From assembly GCF_002838065.1 (NCBI RefSeq), contig NZ_PIZU01000001.1, forward strand, positions 186,001 through 250,000: a stretch of 64,000 nucleotides of DNA, read 5' to 3'. The DNA is from Mycobacterium hubeiense (GTDB lineage: Bacteria > Actinomycetota > Actinomycetes > Mycobacteriales > Mycobacteriaceae). Below the pieces are notes generated by a model. The model worked only from the letters and a program-made list of their open reading frames with translations, made no database searches and was not told the origin of the DNA. Made by a program: the position numbers and the translations under genes. Below, piece by piece: positions 42,488 through 53,249 of this stretch. The stretch's first letter is position 1, and each line of letters opens with the position of its first letter.

Positions 42488-42528
42488 CGCGCCAGTCTAG
42501 GAGCACTCGCGATTTCACCGGTGAAGCC

Positions 42529-44529
42529 TCAGCCGATGTGCAGCGGGTCGATCTGCACACGGACCGGCTGTTGCTCGTGGCGCGCGCTGAGCACACCGAC
42601 GGCACGCCGCAGCGCGGCGGCCAACTCCAAGCCGCCGGTGCGCGGCACACGTACCAACATTCGGCTCACCGGCTCGTCGGCCGGGGTGCCGGGCGGCCGT
42701 CGGGCACCCGAGGGCAAGTCGACGGGTCCCAGCGGCTCCGCATTTGCGGGGAGCTCCGCCGTGTCGAGCAATGCGCTGACCGCCGTCAGTTCGCCGTCGA
42801 TCGCGGCCATGTGTACCGCGGGCGGCAGTCCGACCTCGGTGCGTGACTCGAGCTCGGCTTCTGCGTGCCCGACCGGGTCCCACCGCACCAGCGCCTGCAC
42901 CGTCGGAATGGTCGACTCGGCGACCACCGCGACCACACCGCCGTCGCCGCGGGGGCGGACCATCGCGGCGGCCGCCATCCATCGGCGCAACGCATCCTCG
43001 GCGGCCCGCAGATCCTGCCGGCCCAGCAGCGCCCAGCCGTCCAACAGCAGAGCGGCGCCGTAACCAGCGGCCACAGCCGGCTCGGCGCCCGGGGTGGCGA
43101 CGACCAGGGCCGGCGCGTCGGGGACCGCTTCGACGATGGCGTCCCCGCCCGAGGTGATCACCGTCGTGCCGGGGAACGCGCGGCCGAGTTCCTCCGCGGT
43201 GCGACGTGCGCCCACCACGACTGCCCGTACCGCGTCGGAACCACAACGCGCACAACGCAATACGGGGTCTTCGCGGCCACACCAACGACACATCGCTCCG
43301 GCGGCGTCGCGCTCGGGCAGCGACAGCGGTCCGGTGCACTGCCGGCACCGCGCGATGGCACGACAGCGCGCGCACGCCAACGCCGGCACGTATCCACGAC
43401 GAGGCACCTGGACGAGCACCGGCCGCGCAGCCTCCAGTGATGTCCGCGCGGCCCGCAGCGCGACCGACGGCAACCGCGCGGTCCGTGCCGCGGGATCGCG
43501 TTCCTGGGCGTAGCTGCTGTCGTCGAGCGCGATCACCCGCGGCGCCGCGGCCCGCACCACCGGCCGGGCCGCGACCAGGTCATGAGCCCACCGGCTGCGC
43601 ACCAGCGCCTGGGCTTCCGCGGTGCGGGCATAGCCGCCGATCATTGCGGCGCAACGCAATTGGTGCGCCCGCAGCATCGCCACCTCGCGGGCATGCGGGT
43701 ACGGCGCCCGGGGTTCGGAGAGGGTGTCGTCGCCGTCGTCCCACACCAGCACGAGCCCGAGATCGGCGACCGGCGCGAACACCGCGCTGCGGGTACCGAT
43801 GACGAAGCGTGCGTGGCCGCGCAGCACCGCCAGCCACCGCCGGTAGCGCTGCGCCGGCCCCAGGCCGGCCGACAATGCCACCACCTGTGCCTCGTCGACG
43901 TGGCGAATTCCGGCCGCGTGGAGCCGGTCCACATCACGCTGGTCGGGCACGATGGCGAGCACGCCGCGGCCGGCATTGACGGTCACCGCGGCCGCCTCGG
44001 CCAGCCGGTCCGCCCACCGTTCGCCCGGCAGCGCCTGCCACACCGCACGCGCTGCGCGGCCGTCGCGGAGGGCGGTGAGGAACTGTTCGCCGCGGCCGTA
44101 GGCCGTCCAGGCCGACGTATCAACGGGTTTCGGCTGCGGTGGTTCGAGCTCGGGCGGAATCTGCTTCTCCACGCTGGCGTGCCGGGGCGGGATCGCCAGC
44201 CTCAGCACGTCGGCGCGGGTGCCCGCGTAGCGGGCGGCGACCGCATCGACGAGGCGACGCACATCGGCGGTGAGCACCGGTTCGGCCGACACCACCCGGT
44301 CGAGCCAGCCCAGTTGGCCGACATGGTCGGTGTCCGAACGCCTTTCGAGCAGGAACGCATCCACCAGCCTGCCGTGGAAACGCACCCGCACCCGCACGCC
44401 GGGCTGCGCGTCGTCGGACTGCTCCGCGGAGACGAGGTAGTCGAACTCGCGGTCCAGATGCGGCACCGACAACATCGGCAGCACGCGCGCGATCGGCTCG
44501 TGCTCAGCCTGTTGGCGGGTCTTGGTCAC
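42529..44529 (-). CDS. priA: PriA-like primosomal protein lacking helicase motifs
   Basis: PriA (N') homologue of 666 residues. The N-terminal 3'-DNA-binding domain ([29 protein letters not shown]) and the zinc-binding region with paired cysteines ([26 protein letters not shown]) are intact. Walker A (GxTGSGKT) and the DEAH box are gone: the corresponding regions read [17 protein letters not shown] and [12 protein letters not shown]. It should not hydrolyse ATP as a helicase, a state known for actinobacterial PriA. It overlaps the next gene by GTGA. Confidence 0.9.
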   Translation of the reverse strand: MTKTRQQAEHEPIARVLPMLSVPHLDREFDYLVSAEQSDDAQPGVRVRVRFHGRLVDAFLLERRSDTDHVGQLGWLDRVVSAEPVLTADVRRLVDAVAARYAGTRADVLRLAIPPRHASVEKQIPPELEPPQPKPVDTSAWTAYGRGEQFLTALRDGRAARAVWQALPGERWADRLAEAAAVTVNAGRGVLAIVPDQRDVDRLHAAGIRHVDEAQVVALSAGLGPAQRYRRWLAVLRGHARFVIGTRSAVFAPVADLGLVLVWDDGDDTLSEPRAPYPHAREVAMLRAHQLRCAAMIGGYARTAEAQALVRSRWAHDLVAARPVVRAAAPRVIALDDSSYAQERDPAARTARLPSVALRAARTSLEAARPVLVQVPRRGYVPALACARCRAIARCRQCTGPLSLPERDAAGAMCRWCGREDPVLRCARCGSDAVRAVVVGARRTAEELGRAFPGTTVITSGGDAIVEAVPDAPALVVATPGAEPAVAAGYGAALLLDGWALLGRQDLRAAEDALRRWMAAAAMVRPRGDGGVVAVVAESTIPTVQALVRWDPVGHAEAELESRTEVGLPPAVHMAAIDGELTAVSALLDTAELPANAEPLGPVDLPSGARRPPGTPADEPVSRMLVRVPRTGGLELAAALRRAVGVLSARHEQQPVRVQIDPLHIG

Positions 44530-45218
44530 GCAGCCGGTTTAGCAGACGCGTCCGACGGCGACCGGCCGAAGAACAAGCCGGCGGTGATCAGCAGCAGCGA
44601 CGCCGCATACGCCCACCAGATCGGCACCGCCAGCCTCTCGTCACCCAGTACGAACTTGCTGATGCCGATCATCGCGTCCGACACCGCGAAGCACACCGCG
44701 CCCAGCGCCGTCCACGGCGTGGGCAGCCGCGCCAGCAGGGCGGCGCACACCATCGCCCCCAGCACCGCGATGTAGAGCGTCACCGGGACCGCCATCCCGT
44801 CCTCGATCAACTTCGGCCAGAACCACACCAGCAGCGCCACACACGCCACCACGGTGACAGCGACGGCGACCAGCCGCGGCGTCGAGGGGCCAATCAGCGG
44901 GATCAGGGCGGCCAGGAAGCACAGGTGCGCGACGAGAAACGCGCCCAGCCCCAACACGAACGACGGCTGCCACCAGGGCAGCGCGAGCAGAAAGTCCCCG
45001 GCCGCCGAAAAGACCAGGGCACCAACCAGCCACCGGCGTTCCCGGCCGATCGGGTGGCTCAGCGCGGCCACCGCCAGCAGCACCGCCGCCATCGCCTTGA
45101 CGGCCGGTTGGAGGGTGAACTGGCCGGTGAGCTCGGCGCCCGACGGCAGCCGTGCCGCCGTGACGATGAGAAAGACCCCGTAGCCCGCCGCCACGAGGGC
45201 TGCCGCCAGCCACAACAC
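44526..45218 (-). CDS. YhhN/TMEM86 family membrane protein (lysoplasmalogenase-like)
   Basis: A 230-residue protein with about eight transmembrane helices in the YhhN pattern; conserved acidic residues lie in [13 protein letters not shown] and [15 protein letters not shown]. Vertebrate TMEM86 members hydrolyse lysoplasmalogens; bacterial function is unknown. GTG 45218, with AAAGGG 10 nt upstream, is preferred over ATG 45287, whose extra 23 residues are polar and would overlap the divergent esterase gene. Downstream it is coupled to priA. Position fits Rv1401. Confidence 0.8.
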   Translation of the reverse strand: MLWLAAALVAAGYGVFLIVTAARLPSGAELTGQFTLQPAVKAMAAVLLAVAALSHPIGRERRWLVGALVFSAAGDFLLALPWWQPSFVLGLGAFLVAHLCFLAALIPLIGPSTPRLVAVAVTVVACVALLVWFWPKLIEDGMAVPVTLYIAVLGAMVCAALLARLPTPWTALGAVCFAVSDAMIGISKFVLGDERLAVPIWWAYAASLLLITAGLFFGRSPSDASAKPAA

Positions 45219-45249
45219 CTTTGTCCGACCCTTTGCGTACGGTGACGGT

Positions 45250-46194
45250 GTGTCTGTTGCCGAGGAGAAGCCGGCCGTCGATGCCATCTTGCAGAAGGTA
45301 CTGGAGGCGGCGCCGTTTCAGTTGACAACCGACGGCGGTGCGGAGGCGGCGCGGCAGCGGTTCCGGGATCTGCCGCGGCGGCCCGTACACCCCGAGCTGC
45401 GCGTCGAGAACCACGCCGCCGACGGCCCGGCCGGGCCGATCCCGATCCGGGTGTATTGGCCCCCGACGTCCGGCGACTTCACCCCGCCGGTGGTGGTGTT
45501 CTTCCACGGCGGCGGCTGGTCGGTCGGCGACCTCGACTGTTATGACGGCGAGGCCCGCACGCACGCGGTCGGCGGCGGGGCGGTGGTGGTGTCGGTGGAG
45601 TATCGTCTGGCGCCCGAGCATCCCTACCCCGCCGCAGTCGACGACGCTTGGGCCGCAACGCAATGGGTGGCCGAGCATGCCGGCGAGTTCGGCGCCGACC
45701 CGAGCCGGATGGCCGTCGCCGGAGATTCGGCCGGCGGCAACCTGGCCGCGGTGGTCACCCAGTTGGCCCGTGACAACGGCGGGCCGCCCATCCGCTTCCA
45801 GCTGCTGTGGTACCCGTCGACGACGTGGGACACCTCGCTGCCGTCGTTCACCGAGAACGCCGACGCGCCCATCCTCACCCTCGCGGCATGTAAGGCCTAC
45901 AGCCGCTGGTACGCCGGGGACGCGGATCTGCGTGACCTGCCCGCGACGATGGCGCCGGCCCGGGCCAAGGATTTGTCGGGGCTGCCGCCGGCCTACATCG
46001 CCGTCGCCGGACACGATCCGCTGCGCGACGACGGCGCCCGCTACGCCGAACTGCTCTCCGCCGCTGGGGTACCCGTCGAACTGCACAACGCCGAAACGCT
46101 GGTGCACGGCTACCTCGGCTATGCCGGCGTGGTGCCCGCCGCTACCGAAGCCGTCGATCGTGGACTGGCAGCGCTGCGCACCGCGCTAGCGTGA
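45250..46194 (+). CDS. lipI: HSL-family alpha/beta-hydrolase esterase LipI-like
   Basis: Carboxylesterase of the hormone-sensitive lipase family; 314 residues. It has oxyanion motif [13 protein letters not shown], nucleophile Ser 160 in GDSAGGN, acid Asp in [10 protein letters not shown] and His in LVHGYLGY. No signal peptide. The GTG start has no ribosome site but TACGGT lies 6 nt upstream, suggesting a leaderless message. Tandem paralogue of the next gene (Rv1400c/Rv1399c order). Confidence 0.9.
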   Translation: MSVAEEKPAVDAILQKVLEAAPFQLTTDGGAEAARQRFRDLPRRPVHPELRVENHAADGPAGPIPIRVYWPPTSGDFTPPVVVFFHGGGWSVGDLDCYDGEARTHAVGGGAVVVSVEYRLAPEHPYPAAVDDAWAATQWVAEHAGEFGADPSRMAVAGDSAGGNLAAVVTQLARDNGGPPIRFQLLWYPSTTWDTSLPSFTENADAPILTLAACKAYSRWYAGDADLRDLPATMAPARAKDLSGLPPAYIAVAGHDPLRDDGARYAELLSAAGVPVELHNAETLVHGYLGYAGVVPAATEAVDRGLAALRTALA

Positions 46195-46198
46195 AAAT

Positions 46199-47164
46199 AT
46201 GGCTGAAACCACACGTGAGCGGCCGGGCATCGACCCGACCATGCAGGCCCTGCTCGACGCGATTCCGTTCAAGTTCACCGCCGACGACGGTGTCGAAGTG
46301 GCCCGCGAGCTGATGCGGCAACTGAAGACACCCCCCGAGGCACTGCCGGCCATGCGGATCGACGAACGCACCGTCGGCTACGGCGACATCACCGACGTCC
46401 CGGTCCGCATCTACTGGCCGCCGATCGAACAGCACGACAATCTGCCGGTGGTGGTGTTCTACCACGGCGGGGGCTGGGCGATCGGCGACCTGGACACCCA
46501 CGACGGGGTGGCCCGCGCGCACGCGGTCGGCGCGGAGGCCATCGTGGTGTCGGTGGATTACCGGCTGGCGCCGGAGCATCCCTGGCCCGCCGGCATCGAC
46601 GACTCGTGGGCGGCGCTGCGCTGGGTCGGCGAGCATGCGGACGAGCTGGGCGGGGACTCGCAGCGTATCGCCGTCGCCGGCGACTCGGCGGGCGGCAACA
46701 TCTCGGCGGTGATGGCGCAACTGGCCCGGGACCAGGGTGGGCCGCCGCTGGTGTTCCAGCTGCTCTGGTATCCCTCCACCACTGGCGACATGTCGCTGCC
46801 GTCGTTCACCGAGAACGCCGACGCGCCGATTCTGAACCGCGACATGATTGCGGCGTTTCTGCAGTGGTATCTGCCCGACACCGAGATCGGCGAGCCTGAC
46901 AAGCTGTCGCCGACGCTCGCGCCGGCCAACACCGCGGACCTGTCCGGCCTGCCACCCGCGTACATCGGCACCGCAGAGCACGACCCGCTGCGCGACGACG
47001 GCGCCCGCTATGCCGAATTGCTGTCGGCTGCAGGCGTTCCCGTCGAACTGCACAACGAGCCGACGCTGGTCCACGGCTTCGTCAACTTCGCTCCGGTGGT
47101 GCCGGCTGCGGCCGAGGCGACCAACCGCGGGCTGGCGGCATTGAAGGCCGCGCTGCACCCCTAA
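46199..47164 (+). CDS. lipH: HSL-family esterase LipH/NlhH-like
   Basis: Second carboxylesterase, 321 residues. It shares long identical stretches with the preceding gene ([17 protein letters not shown]) and the same catalytic set: [13 protein letters not shown], Ser 163 in GDSAGGN, DPLRDDG and LVHGFVNF. The close similarity and 4-nt spacing point to tandem duplication with co-expression. M. tuberculosis NlhH acts on short-chain esters. It converges on the AraC gene with a 4-nt overlap; the vapBC and PE_PGRS genes found here in M. tuberculosis are absent. Confidence 0.91.
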   Translation: MAETTRERPGIDPTMQALLDAIPFKFTADDGVEVARELMRQLKTPPEALPAMRIDERTVGYGDITDVPVRIYWPPIEQHDNLPVVVFYHGGGWAIGDLDTHDGVARAHAVGAEAIVVSVDYRLAPEHPWPAGIDDSWAALRWVGEHADELGGDSQRIAVAGDSAGGNISAVMAQLARDQGGPPLVFQLLWYPSTTGDMSLPSFTENADAPILNRDMIAAFLQWYLPDTEIGEPDKLSPTLAPANTADLSGLPPAYIGTAEHDPLRDDGARYAELLSAAGVPVELHNEPTLVHGFVNFAPVVPAAAEATNRGLAALKAALHP

Positions 47165-48186
47165 CGGCGCGGATAGCTACTGGGCGAGGTGCCGTACCAC
47201 CGCTTGAAGGCGTGGCTGAACGTCGACACATCGGTGTAGCCCAGCCGCTTTGACGTTTCCTCCACGGTCAGCCCGACGTTGCAGAGCAGGTCGACCGCGA
47301 CCGCGGAGCGGGCTTCGTTGAGCAACGCCCGAAACGACGTGCCCTCGTCGGCGAGCTGGCGCCGCAGCGTGCGCGGGTGGATGTCGAGTTCCGCGGCGAC
47401 TTCCGGCAACGTCGGAAAGCCGGTGTCACGGAATAACTTCGACCGCACGACGGCGGTGATGCCGCGGCGTTGCTCGTTGCGCTGCATCACCACATCACAT
47501 TGCGCGATGCACATCTCCAGAGTATGGGCGTCGGACTGCGGCAGCGGTTCGTCGAACATCGCGCGCGGCATGTGCAGCCGAGTGTGGGCGCGCCGGAATG
47601 CGATGTCGCGCATCGGGACAAGGGCGAACAGTGGGCGCATCGTCTCCTCGTCGAGCGCCATCTCGGCGTAGATCTCGTCGGCGTAGCGCTGAATGACCGG
47701 ATACGCGAAACCCGTTGTGGTCGCGACGATACCGGCGATATCACGTTCGATGAAAAACCGCCGCACATCGGCCGGCAGGTGGTCGACATTGATCTCGAGC
47801 ATGCATTCGTGAGCGCCTTCGAACAGCTTGATGTCGATGTGCATCGTCGTCAGCGAGAAGTAGCGCATCCCGATCGTGTACAGCTCGCGCAGCGTCGCAC
47901 ACGACATCACCGCGAAACCCAACAAGCCCATATGGGTGAGCGTGAACCGACTGCCGACATCGATGCCCGCGCCGGCGTCGTCGGGTAGCCGGGCCAACAA
48001 CCGCCGTACCGCGACGATTTCGTCCCAGGCCGTGACCACGCCTTCGGGGTCGTCCAGGTCGGCGGGCCCGATCCCGGTGCCGGCGAGGATCTCCGGCGTC
48101 GTCACGCCGCGCTCATTCGCCACCTCGCACAACACCCGGGTGGCATACACCGGATGCCGCAGGTCCGGTGACCACGTCGTCGCCAT
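47161..48186 (-). CDS. AraC-family transcriptional regulator (Rv1395-like)
   Basis: A 341-residue regulator. The N-terminal arabinose-binding-like domain ([21 protein letters not shown]) is of the OruR/VirS type. The C-terminal double helix-turn-helix has [20 protein letters not shown] and [24 protein letters not shown] 48186 is chosen over an open extension to 48249 that would run into the cyp promoter. It is divergent from cyp132; in M. tuberculosis the matching regulator controls its own gene and the neighbouring P450. Confidence 0.9.
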   Translation of the reverse strand: MATTWSPDLRHPVYATRVLCEVANERGVTTPEILAGTGIGPADLDDPEGVVTAWDEIVAVRRLLARLPDDAGAGIDVGSRFTLTHMGLLGFAVMSCATLRELYTIGMRYFSLTTMHIDIKLFEGAHECMLEINVDHLPADVRRFFIERDIAGIVATTTGFAYPVIQRYADEIYAEMALDEETMRPLFALVPMRDIAFRRAHTRLHMPRAMFDEPLPQSDAHTLEMCIAQCDVVMQRNEQRRGITAVVRSKLFRDTGFPTLPEVAAELDIHPRTLRRQLADEGTSFRALLNEARSAVAVDLLCNVGLTVEETSKRLGYTDVSTFSHAFKRWYGTSPSSYPRR

Positions 48187-48199
48187 GGTTGTCCTAAAC

Positions 48200-48225
48200 T
48201 CCCAACTCTTTGTCCCATAGTCCCA
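48200..48225. promoter_or_regulatory. Three TCCCA direct repeats in the araC/cyp132 divergent gap
   Basis: TCCCA occurs at 48200-48204, 48213-48217 and 48221-48225, the last two as GTCCCATAGTCCCA. AraC-family proteins bind direct repeats, and this is the only repeat in the 74-bp gap between the two start codons, so it is a good candidate site for the adjacent regulator. Confidence 0.4.
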
Positions 48226-48260
48226 TTCCGCGCGGCTATTGGGCTTCATACGCTCGATTC

Positions 48261-49631
48261 ATGACGGCTCCGGCGACGCGATTGAGCACGGTGACCATGA
48301 CCCGCGAGGCCATCACCATCGGATTCGATGCGGGCGAAGGATTCTTGGGCCGAGCCCGCGGCCACGACATCACGCGGTTCCGCTGCGCCGGACGGCGTTT
48401 CGTCACGCTCGGCCACCCCGACTACGTCGACCACGTGTTGCACCGGGCCCGGCTGAAGTACGTCAAATCCCTTGAGTACGAACCTATCCGGGCCGCTGCG
48501 GGCATCAATCTGCTCACCGATGAAGCCGATTCGTGGGCGGCTCACCGCACAGCGCTCAATCCCACGTTCGCGCGGCGGCACCTCAACGAGATGGTCGACC
48601 TGATGATCACCCCGATCGAACGCGTCACCGCCGAGCTCGTCGGTGAGCAGAGTTTCGACATCCACGCGACCATGGTCGAGGCCACGCTGCGGGTGGTGGC
48701 CAATGCACTGTTCAGCCAGGACTTCGGGGCGCTGGTGCACAGCATGAACGACCTCGCCACCCGCGGCATGCGGCGCGCGGAGAAAATGGAGCGGCTCGGG
48801 CTGTGCGGACTGCTGCCCAAACCCGTCTACGACACGCTGACCTGGTGCACCGACCACCGTGTGCCGCTGCCGCCCCCGCTGCGCGAGGGCCAGAAGATCT
48901 CGCTCGCGCTCGATGCCGCGGTGAACGACGTCATCGACGAAAGGCTGGCGCACCCAACCGAATCCGCCGACCTGCTCAATGTGCTGTTCTCGGCCGACGG
49001 CGGATCATGGCCGCGGCAACGCATCCGCGACGAGGCTCTGACCTTCATGCTGGCCGGCCACGAGACCACCGCGAACGCCATGTCGTGGTTCTGGTACCTG
49101 ATGGCGTTGCATCCGGATATCCGCACGCAGATGCTCAGCGAGATCGACGACGTGCTCGGCGGCCGCCGGCCCACTGTGGCCGACCTGGATCGGCTGCCGT
49201 GGACCACCGCGTGCCTGCAGGAGTCGCAGCGCTACTACTCCGCGGTGTGGGTGCTGGCGCGTGAGGCGATCGAGGACGACCTCATCGACGGCCACCACAT
49301 CCGCCCCGGCACCACCGTCATCATCCCGATCCACCACATCCACCACGACGAGCGCTGGTGGCCGGATCCGGAGCGCTTCGACCCGACCCGATTCTTGGCT
49401 GGTGCGGCCAAGGGCCGGCCGCGGTCGGCGTACCTGCCGTTCGGCGGCGGGCGCCGAGTCTGCATCGGGCAGAGCTTCGCGTTGATGGAGATGGTGCTGA
49501 TGGCGGCCATCATGAGCCAGCAGTTCACCTTTGACCTACAGCCCGACCGGCCAGTAGAACTGGAGGCAACGCTGACGTTGCGGCCCAAGCACGGGGTGCA
49601 CGTCATCGCGCACCCCCGGGAGGCCCTATGA
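48261..49631 (+). CDS. cyp132: Cytochrome P450 CYP132-like
   Basis: Heme monooxygenase of 456 residues; family substrate unknown. Visible are the I-helix FMLAGHETTANAMSWFW, K-helix ExxR in LQESQRYYS, WWPDPERFDPTRFL and the heme loop PFGGGRRVCIGQSFALME with Cys 401. Long N-terminal identity with CYP132 (MTREAITIGFDAGEGFLGR) makes this assignment fairly specific. ATG 48261 is chosen from that alignment. Overlaps the flavin monooxygenase gene by ATGA. Confidence 0.92.
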   Translation: MTAPATRLSTVTMTREAITIGFDAGEGFLGRARGHDITRFRCAGRRFVTLGHPDYVDHVLHRARLKYVKSLEYEPIRAAAGINLLTDEADSWAAHRTALNPTFARRHLNEMVDLMITPIERVTAELVGEQSFDIHATMVEATLRVVANALFSQDFGALVHSMNDLATRGMRRAEKMERLGLCGLLPKPVYDTLTWCTDHRVPLPPPLREGQKISLALDAAVNDVIDERLAHPTESADLLNVLFSADGGSWPRQRIRDEALTFMLAGHETTANAMSWFWYLMALHPDIRTQMLSEIDDVLGGRRPTVADLDRLPWTTACLQESQRYYSAVWVLAREAIEDDLIDGHHIRPGTTVIIPIHHIHHDERWWPDPERFDPTRFLAGAAKGRPRSAYLPFGGGRRVCIGQSFALMEMVLMAAIMSQQFTFDLQPDRPVELEATLTLRPKHGVHVIAHPREAL

Positions 49632-51109
49632 GAGTGCCCGACTACCACGCGCTCGTCGTTGGCGCCGGTTTCTCCGGCATCGGCACCGCGATCACACTCG
49701 ACAGGGCGGGCCTTCACGACTACCTGATCGTCGAGGCCTGCGACGGCCCCGGCGGCACCTGGTACTGGAACACCTATCCCGGTATCGCCGTAGATATTCC
49801 GTCGTTTTCCTACCAGTTCTCGTTCGAGCAGAGCGCTGAGTGGTCACGTACCTACGCGCCGGGGCACGAGCTCAAGGCCTACGCCGAACACTGTGTCGAC
49901 AAGTACGGATTGCGGCCCAAGATCCGGTTCTCCACCAAGGTGCTGGGTGCTTCGTTTGACGAATCCGAAAACGTGTGGCGGGTAGAGCTGGATTCCGGCG
50001 AGACACTGACGTCGCGATTCCTGGTCAATGCCAGCGGCGTGCTGACGGTTCCGAATCTGCCCGACATTGACGGCGTCGACTCGTTCGCGGGGTTGACGAT
50101 GCACACGGCGCGCTGGGACCACACCGCCGACTTGACCGGTAAGCGTGTCGCCATCATCGGCACCGGCGCGTCGGCCGTCCAGGTGATTCCCGAGATCGCC
50201 CCAATCGTCAAGCAGCTCACTGTGTTTCAGCGCACACCGATCTGGTGCTTCCCCAAAGCCGACCTGCCTCTCCCACGGCCCGCGCGGTTGGCGATGCGGA
50301 TCCCCGGCGGCAAAGCCGTCCAGCGCTGGCTGAGCCAGGCGTATGTCGAGTTGACGTTCCCGCTGGCCGCGCAGTACTTCACCATCAACCCGATGGCCAA
50401 GAACATGGACAAGGTCGGCAAGGCGTACCTGCGGCGTGAGGTGCATGACCCGGTGGTACGCGACAAGCTGACGCCGCGCTACGCCGTCGGGTGTAAGCGG
50501 CCCGGCTTCCACAACACGTATCTGTCGACGTTCAACCGCGACAACGTCGAGCTGGTGACCGAGCCCATCGACAAGATCACCGGATCCGGCGTCGCCACCA
50601 CCGACGGCACCACCTACGAGGTCGACGTGCTGATCCTGGCGACCGGATTCAAGGTGATGGACACCGACAACGTCCCGACGTATCCCGTCACCGGCCGCGG
50701 CGGGCAATCACTGGCCCGATTCTGGGACGAGCACCGGCTGCAGGCCTACGAAGGCGTCAGCATGCCGGGGTTTCCGAACTTCTTCACGGTGTTCGGTCCG
50801 TACGGGTACGTCGGCTCGTCGTACTTCGCGCTGATCGAAGCCCAGACCCACCACATCGTGCGGTGCCTGAAACAGGCTGCGCGCCGCCGGGCCACGCGCG
50901 TCGAGGTCCGCCAGGACGCCAACGACCGCTACTTCGCCGAGATGATGCGCAAGCGGCACCGGCAGATCTTCTGGCAGGACAGCTGCGCGCTGGCCAACAG
51001 CTACTACTTCGACAAGAACGGCGACGTGCCGTTGCGTCCCACCTCCACGGTCGAGGCGGTCTGGCGCAGCCGCCGCTTCCCGCTCGACGACTACGCGTTC
51101 ACGTCTTAA
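49628..51109 (+). CDS. FAD-containing Baeyer-Villiger-type monooxygenase (Rv1393c-like)
   Basis: A 493-residue flavoprotein with two Rossmann motifs (VVGAGFSGIGTAI at about residue 10 and IIGTGASAVQVIPE for NADPH) and the type I BVMO fingerprint FAGLTMHTARWDH, which fits FxGxxxHxxxWP/D. GGTWYWNTYPGIAVD is also typical. It would insert oxygen next to a ketone. ATGA overlap ties its translation to cyp132. It converges on the MTHFR-like gene with a 4-nt overlap. Confidence 0.9.
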   Translation: MRVPDYHALVVGAGFSGIGTAITLDRAGLHDYLIVEACDGPGGTWYWNTYPGIAVDIPSFSYQFSFEQSAEWSRTYAPGHELKAYAEHCVDKYGLRPKIRFSTKVLGASFDESENVWRVELDSGETLTSRFLVNASGVLTVPNLPDIDGVDSFAGLTMHTARWDHTADLTGKRVAIIGTGASAVQVIPEIAPIVKQLTVFQRTPIWCFPKADLPLPRPARLAMRIPGGKAVQRWLSQAYVELTFPLAAQYFTINPMAKNMDKVGKAYLRREVHDPVVRDKLTPRYAVGCKRPGFHNTYLSTFNRDNVELVTEPIDKITGSGVATTDGTTYEVDVLILATGFKVMDTDNVPTYPVTGRGGQSLARFWDEHRLQAYEGVSMPGFPNFFTVFGPYGYVGSSYFALIEAQTHHIVRCLKQAARRRATRVEVRQDANDRYFAEMMRKRHRQIFWQDSCALANSYYFDKNGDVPLRPTSTVEAVWRSRRFPLDDYAFTS

Positions 51110-52008
51110 GGCTGGTCCGGCGACCAGTAGTCGAGCATCTCGGCGAACGTTTCGAACCCCGGCGTCGACAGGCCGTAGGTGGCCTCGAGGTGGATGCTCA
51201 ACGGGAAGCCAAGGTCGACGACCCCGTCGATAACCCGCTTGTACAGGTCGAGCATCAGCTTGCGCTTCTCGGTCGGCTCCACGTTGGCGAGCCGCTTGAC
51301 GAACTCCTGCTCGTCGGCGACGGCGGCGTTACCCGGATCCTGGATCAGCCAGTTGATCAACCCGACCCTGGCTTCGACCTTCGGCACGAATCCGAACGAC
51401 AGCAGGATCTCGGGCCGGTGATCGGTGGTGCGGGCGAACTCGGCTAAAAAGTCCACGATCGCGTCGGAGTACAACAGCTGCGTCATGCCGTACGTCGCGC
51501 CGCTGTCGCATTTGAAGCGGAACCGGCCCTGCTCACCGTCACGGGTGGGGATCAGGATCGCGCCGCGGTTGGGCACCAGCCCGTCGAACAGCGACAAGGC
51601 GTCGGCCGGGGCGACACCGGACCCTTCGCCGTCGTTCATGGTGCGCGGGACGCCGACGAAGGCGATGCCGTCGAAACCGGCCGCGACGAGTGCTGCGAGC
51701 CGCTGGCGCAGGGTCGCCTTGTCCATGAACGCCGTGACCTGCGTGCACAACCCGTTCACGCCGGGCAGCTCGGGCTTGATGATGGACCAGAAGTCCAGTA
51801 CGTCCATCTTGGGCTTCATCTCGATGGGACGGTCGTCGTCCTCTTCGATCATCCCGGGGATCATCACGTGCCGGATGCGGCCCTCGATGCCGGCTTCCGC
51901 GGAGCACCGCAGCAGTTTGCCGGCATCTTCCAGCGCCCGCTCGCGACCGCCGTCTTGGCCTTCCCGGTTCGGCGGCACCAGTTCGAGCGCGATGGTGTTG
52001 AGGGTCAC
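51106..52008 (-). CDS. Noncanonical methylenetetrahydrofolate reductase-like protein (Rv2172c-like)
   Basis: A 300-residue TIM-barrel protein resembling MTHFR but shorter and divergent: NTIALELVPPNREGQDGG, RHVMIPGMIEEDDDRP, GFDGIAFVGVPRTMNDGEG, TYGMTQLLYSDAIVDF and LSFGFVPKVEARVGLINW. Mycobacterial proteins of this type have been reported as flavin-independent MTHFRs; I rely on memory for that. It starts at GTG 52008, 9 nt after the metK stop on the same strand, so both steps of methyl supply would be co-expressed. Confidence 0.78.
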   Translation of the reverse strand: MTLNTIALELVPPNREGQDGGRERALEDAGKLLRCSAEAGIEGRIRHVMIPGMIEEDDDRPIEMKPKMDVLDFWSIIKPELPGVNGLCTQVTAFMDKATLRQRLAALVAAGFDGIAFVGVPRTMNDGEGSGVAPADALSLFDGLVPNRGAILIPTRDGEQGRFRFKCDSGATYGMTQLLYSDAIVDFLAEFARTTDHRPEILLSFGFVPKVEARVGLINWLIQDPGNAAVADEQEFVKRLANVEPTEKRKLMLDLYKRVIDGVVDLGFPLSIHLEATYGLSTPGFETFAEMLDYWSPDQP

Positions 52009-52017
52009 CGACAGCCC

Positions 52018-53217
52018 CTAGACAGCAGACTTCAGGTCGTCGACCTTGTTGAGCTGCTCCCACGGCAGTTCAATGTCGGTGCGGCCGAAGTGCCCGTAGG
52101 CGGCGGTCTGCGCGTAGATCGGGCGCAGCAGGTCCAGATCGCGGATGATGGCGCCGGGCCGCAGGTCGAACACCTCGGTGATGGCCTTCTCGATCTTGTG
52201 GGGGTCGACGGTCTCGGTGCCGAACGTCTCGACGAACAGCCCGACCGGGGCGGCTTTGCCGATCGCGTAGGCGACCTGCACCTCGATGCGCTCCGCCAAG
52301 CCCGCTGCGACGGCGTTCTTTGCCACCCAGCGCATCGCGTAAGCGGCCGAACGGTCGACTTTGGACGGGTCCTTGCCGGAGAACGCGCCGCCGCCGTGGC
52401 GCGCCCAGCCGCCGTAGGTGTCGACGATGATCTTGCGTCCGGTCAGACCGGCGTCGCCCATCGGTCCGCCGAGCACGAACTTGCCCGTCGGGTTGACCAG
52501 CAGACGGTAGTCGGAGGTGTCCATGGTGTCGTGCGCGAGATCGCCGAGCACGGTGTTGACGACCTTCTCCCGAATGTCGGGGGTGAGCGTCTTCTCCAGG
52601 TCGATGCCGTCGGCGTGCTGCGTGGAGAGCACCACGGTGTCCAGGCGCACCGGGGTGGTGCCGTCGTACTGGACGGTGACCTGCGTCTTGCCGTCGGGCC
52701 GCAGGTAGTCCAGCACACCGTTCTTGCGCACCTCGGTCAGCCGGCGGGCCAGCCGGTGCGCGAGCGCGATCGGCAGCGGCATCAGCTCGGGCGTGTCCTT
52801 GATCGCGTAACCAAACATCAGGCCCTGATCGCCGGCGCCCTGGGTGTCCAGCGGGTCGCGCACGCCCTCGACCCGCGCCTCGTAGGCGGTGTCCACGCCC
52901 TGGGCGATGTCGGGCGACTGCGCGCCGATCGCGATGTTGACGCCGCAGGAGGCGCCGTCGAAGCCCTTGGTCGACGAGTCGTAGCCGATCTCGAGGATCC
53001 GGTCGCGCACGATCTTGGGAATATCTGCGTAGGCCGTGGTGGTCACCTCACCGGCAACGTGCACCTGGCCCGTCGTCACCAAGGTCTCCACCGCGACGCG
53101 CGAAGCGGGGTCCTGCTTCAGCAGTGCGTCGAGCACCGAGTCGCTGATGGCGTCGCAGATCTTGTCGGGATGTCCCTCGGTCACCGACTCACTGGTAAAC
53201 AGCCGCCCTGTGCTCAC
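52018..53217 (-). CDS. metK: S-adenosylmethionine synthetase
   Basis: Makes SAM from methionine and ATP; 399 residues. Motifs are [19 protein letters not shown], the flexible-loop [12 protein letters not shown], and the P-loop-like [22 protein letters not shown] 53217 with AAGGAA upstream. First gene before the MTHFR-like gene; its own promoter is at 53250-53276. Confidence 0.96.
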   Translation of the reverse strand: MSTGRLFTSESVTEGHPDKICDAISDSVLDALLKQDPASRVAVETLVTTGQVHVAGEVTTTAYADIPKIVRDRILEIGYDSSTKGFDGASCGVNIAIGAQSPDIAQGVDTAYEARVEGVRDPLDTQGAGDQGLMFGYAIKDTPELMPLPIALAHRLARRLTEVRKNGVLDYLRPDGKTQVTVQYDGTTPVRLDTVVLSTQHADGIDLEKTLTPDIREKVVNTVLGDLAHDTMDTSDYRLLVNPTGKFVLGGPMGDAGLTGRKIIVDTYGGWARHGGGAFSGKDPSKVDRSAAYAMRWVAKNAVAAGLAERIEVQVAYAIGKAAPVGLFVETFGTETVDPHKIEKAITEVFDLRPGAIIRDLDLLRPIYAQTAAYGHFGRTDIELPWEQLNKVDDLKSAV

Positions 53218-53249
53218 AGCCTTGTTCCTTCCGATACTTAGTTGAACAA

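Noticed and set aside
44641..46107. Minus-strand frame running from the YhhN gene through lipI
   Set aside because: It crosses two well-supported genes and has no recognisable domain.
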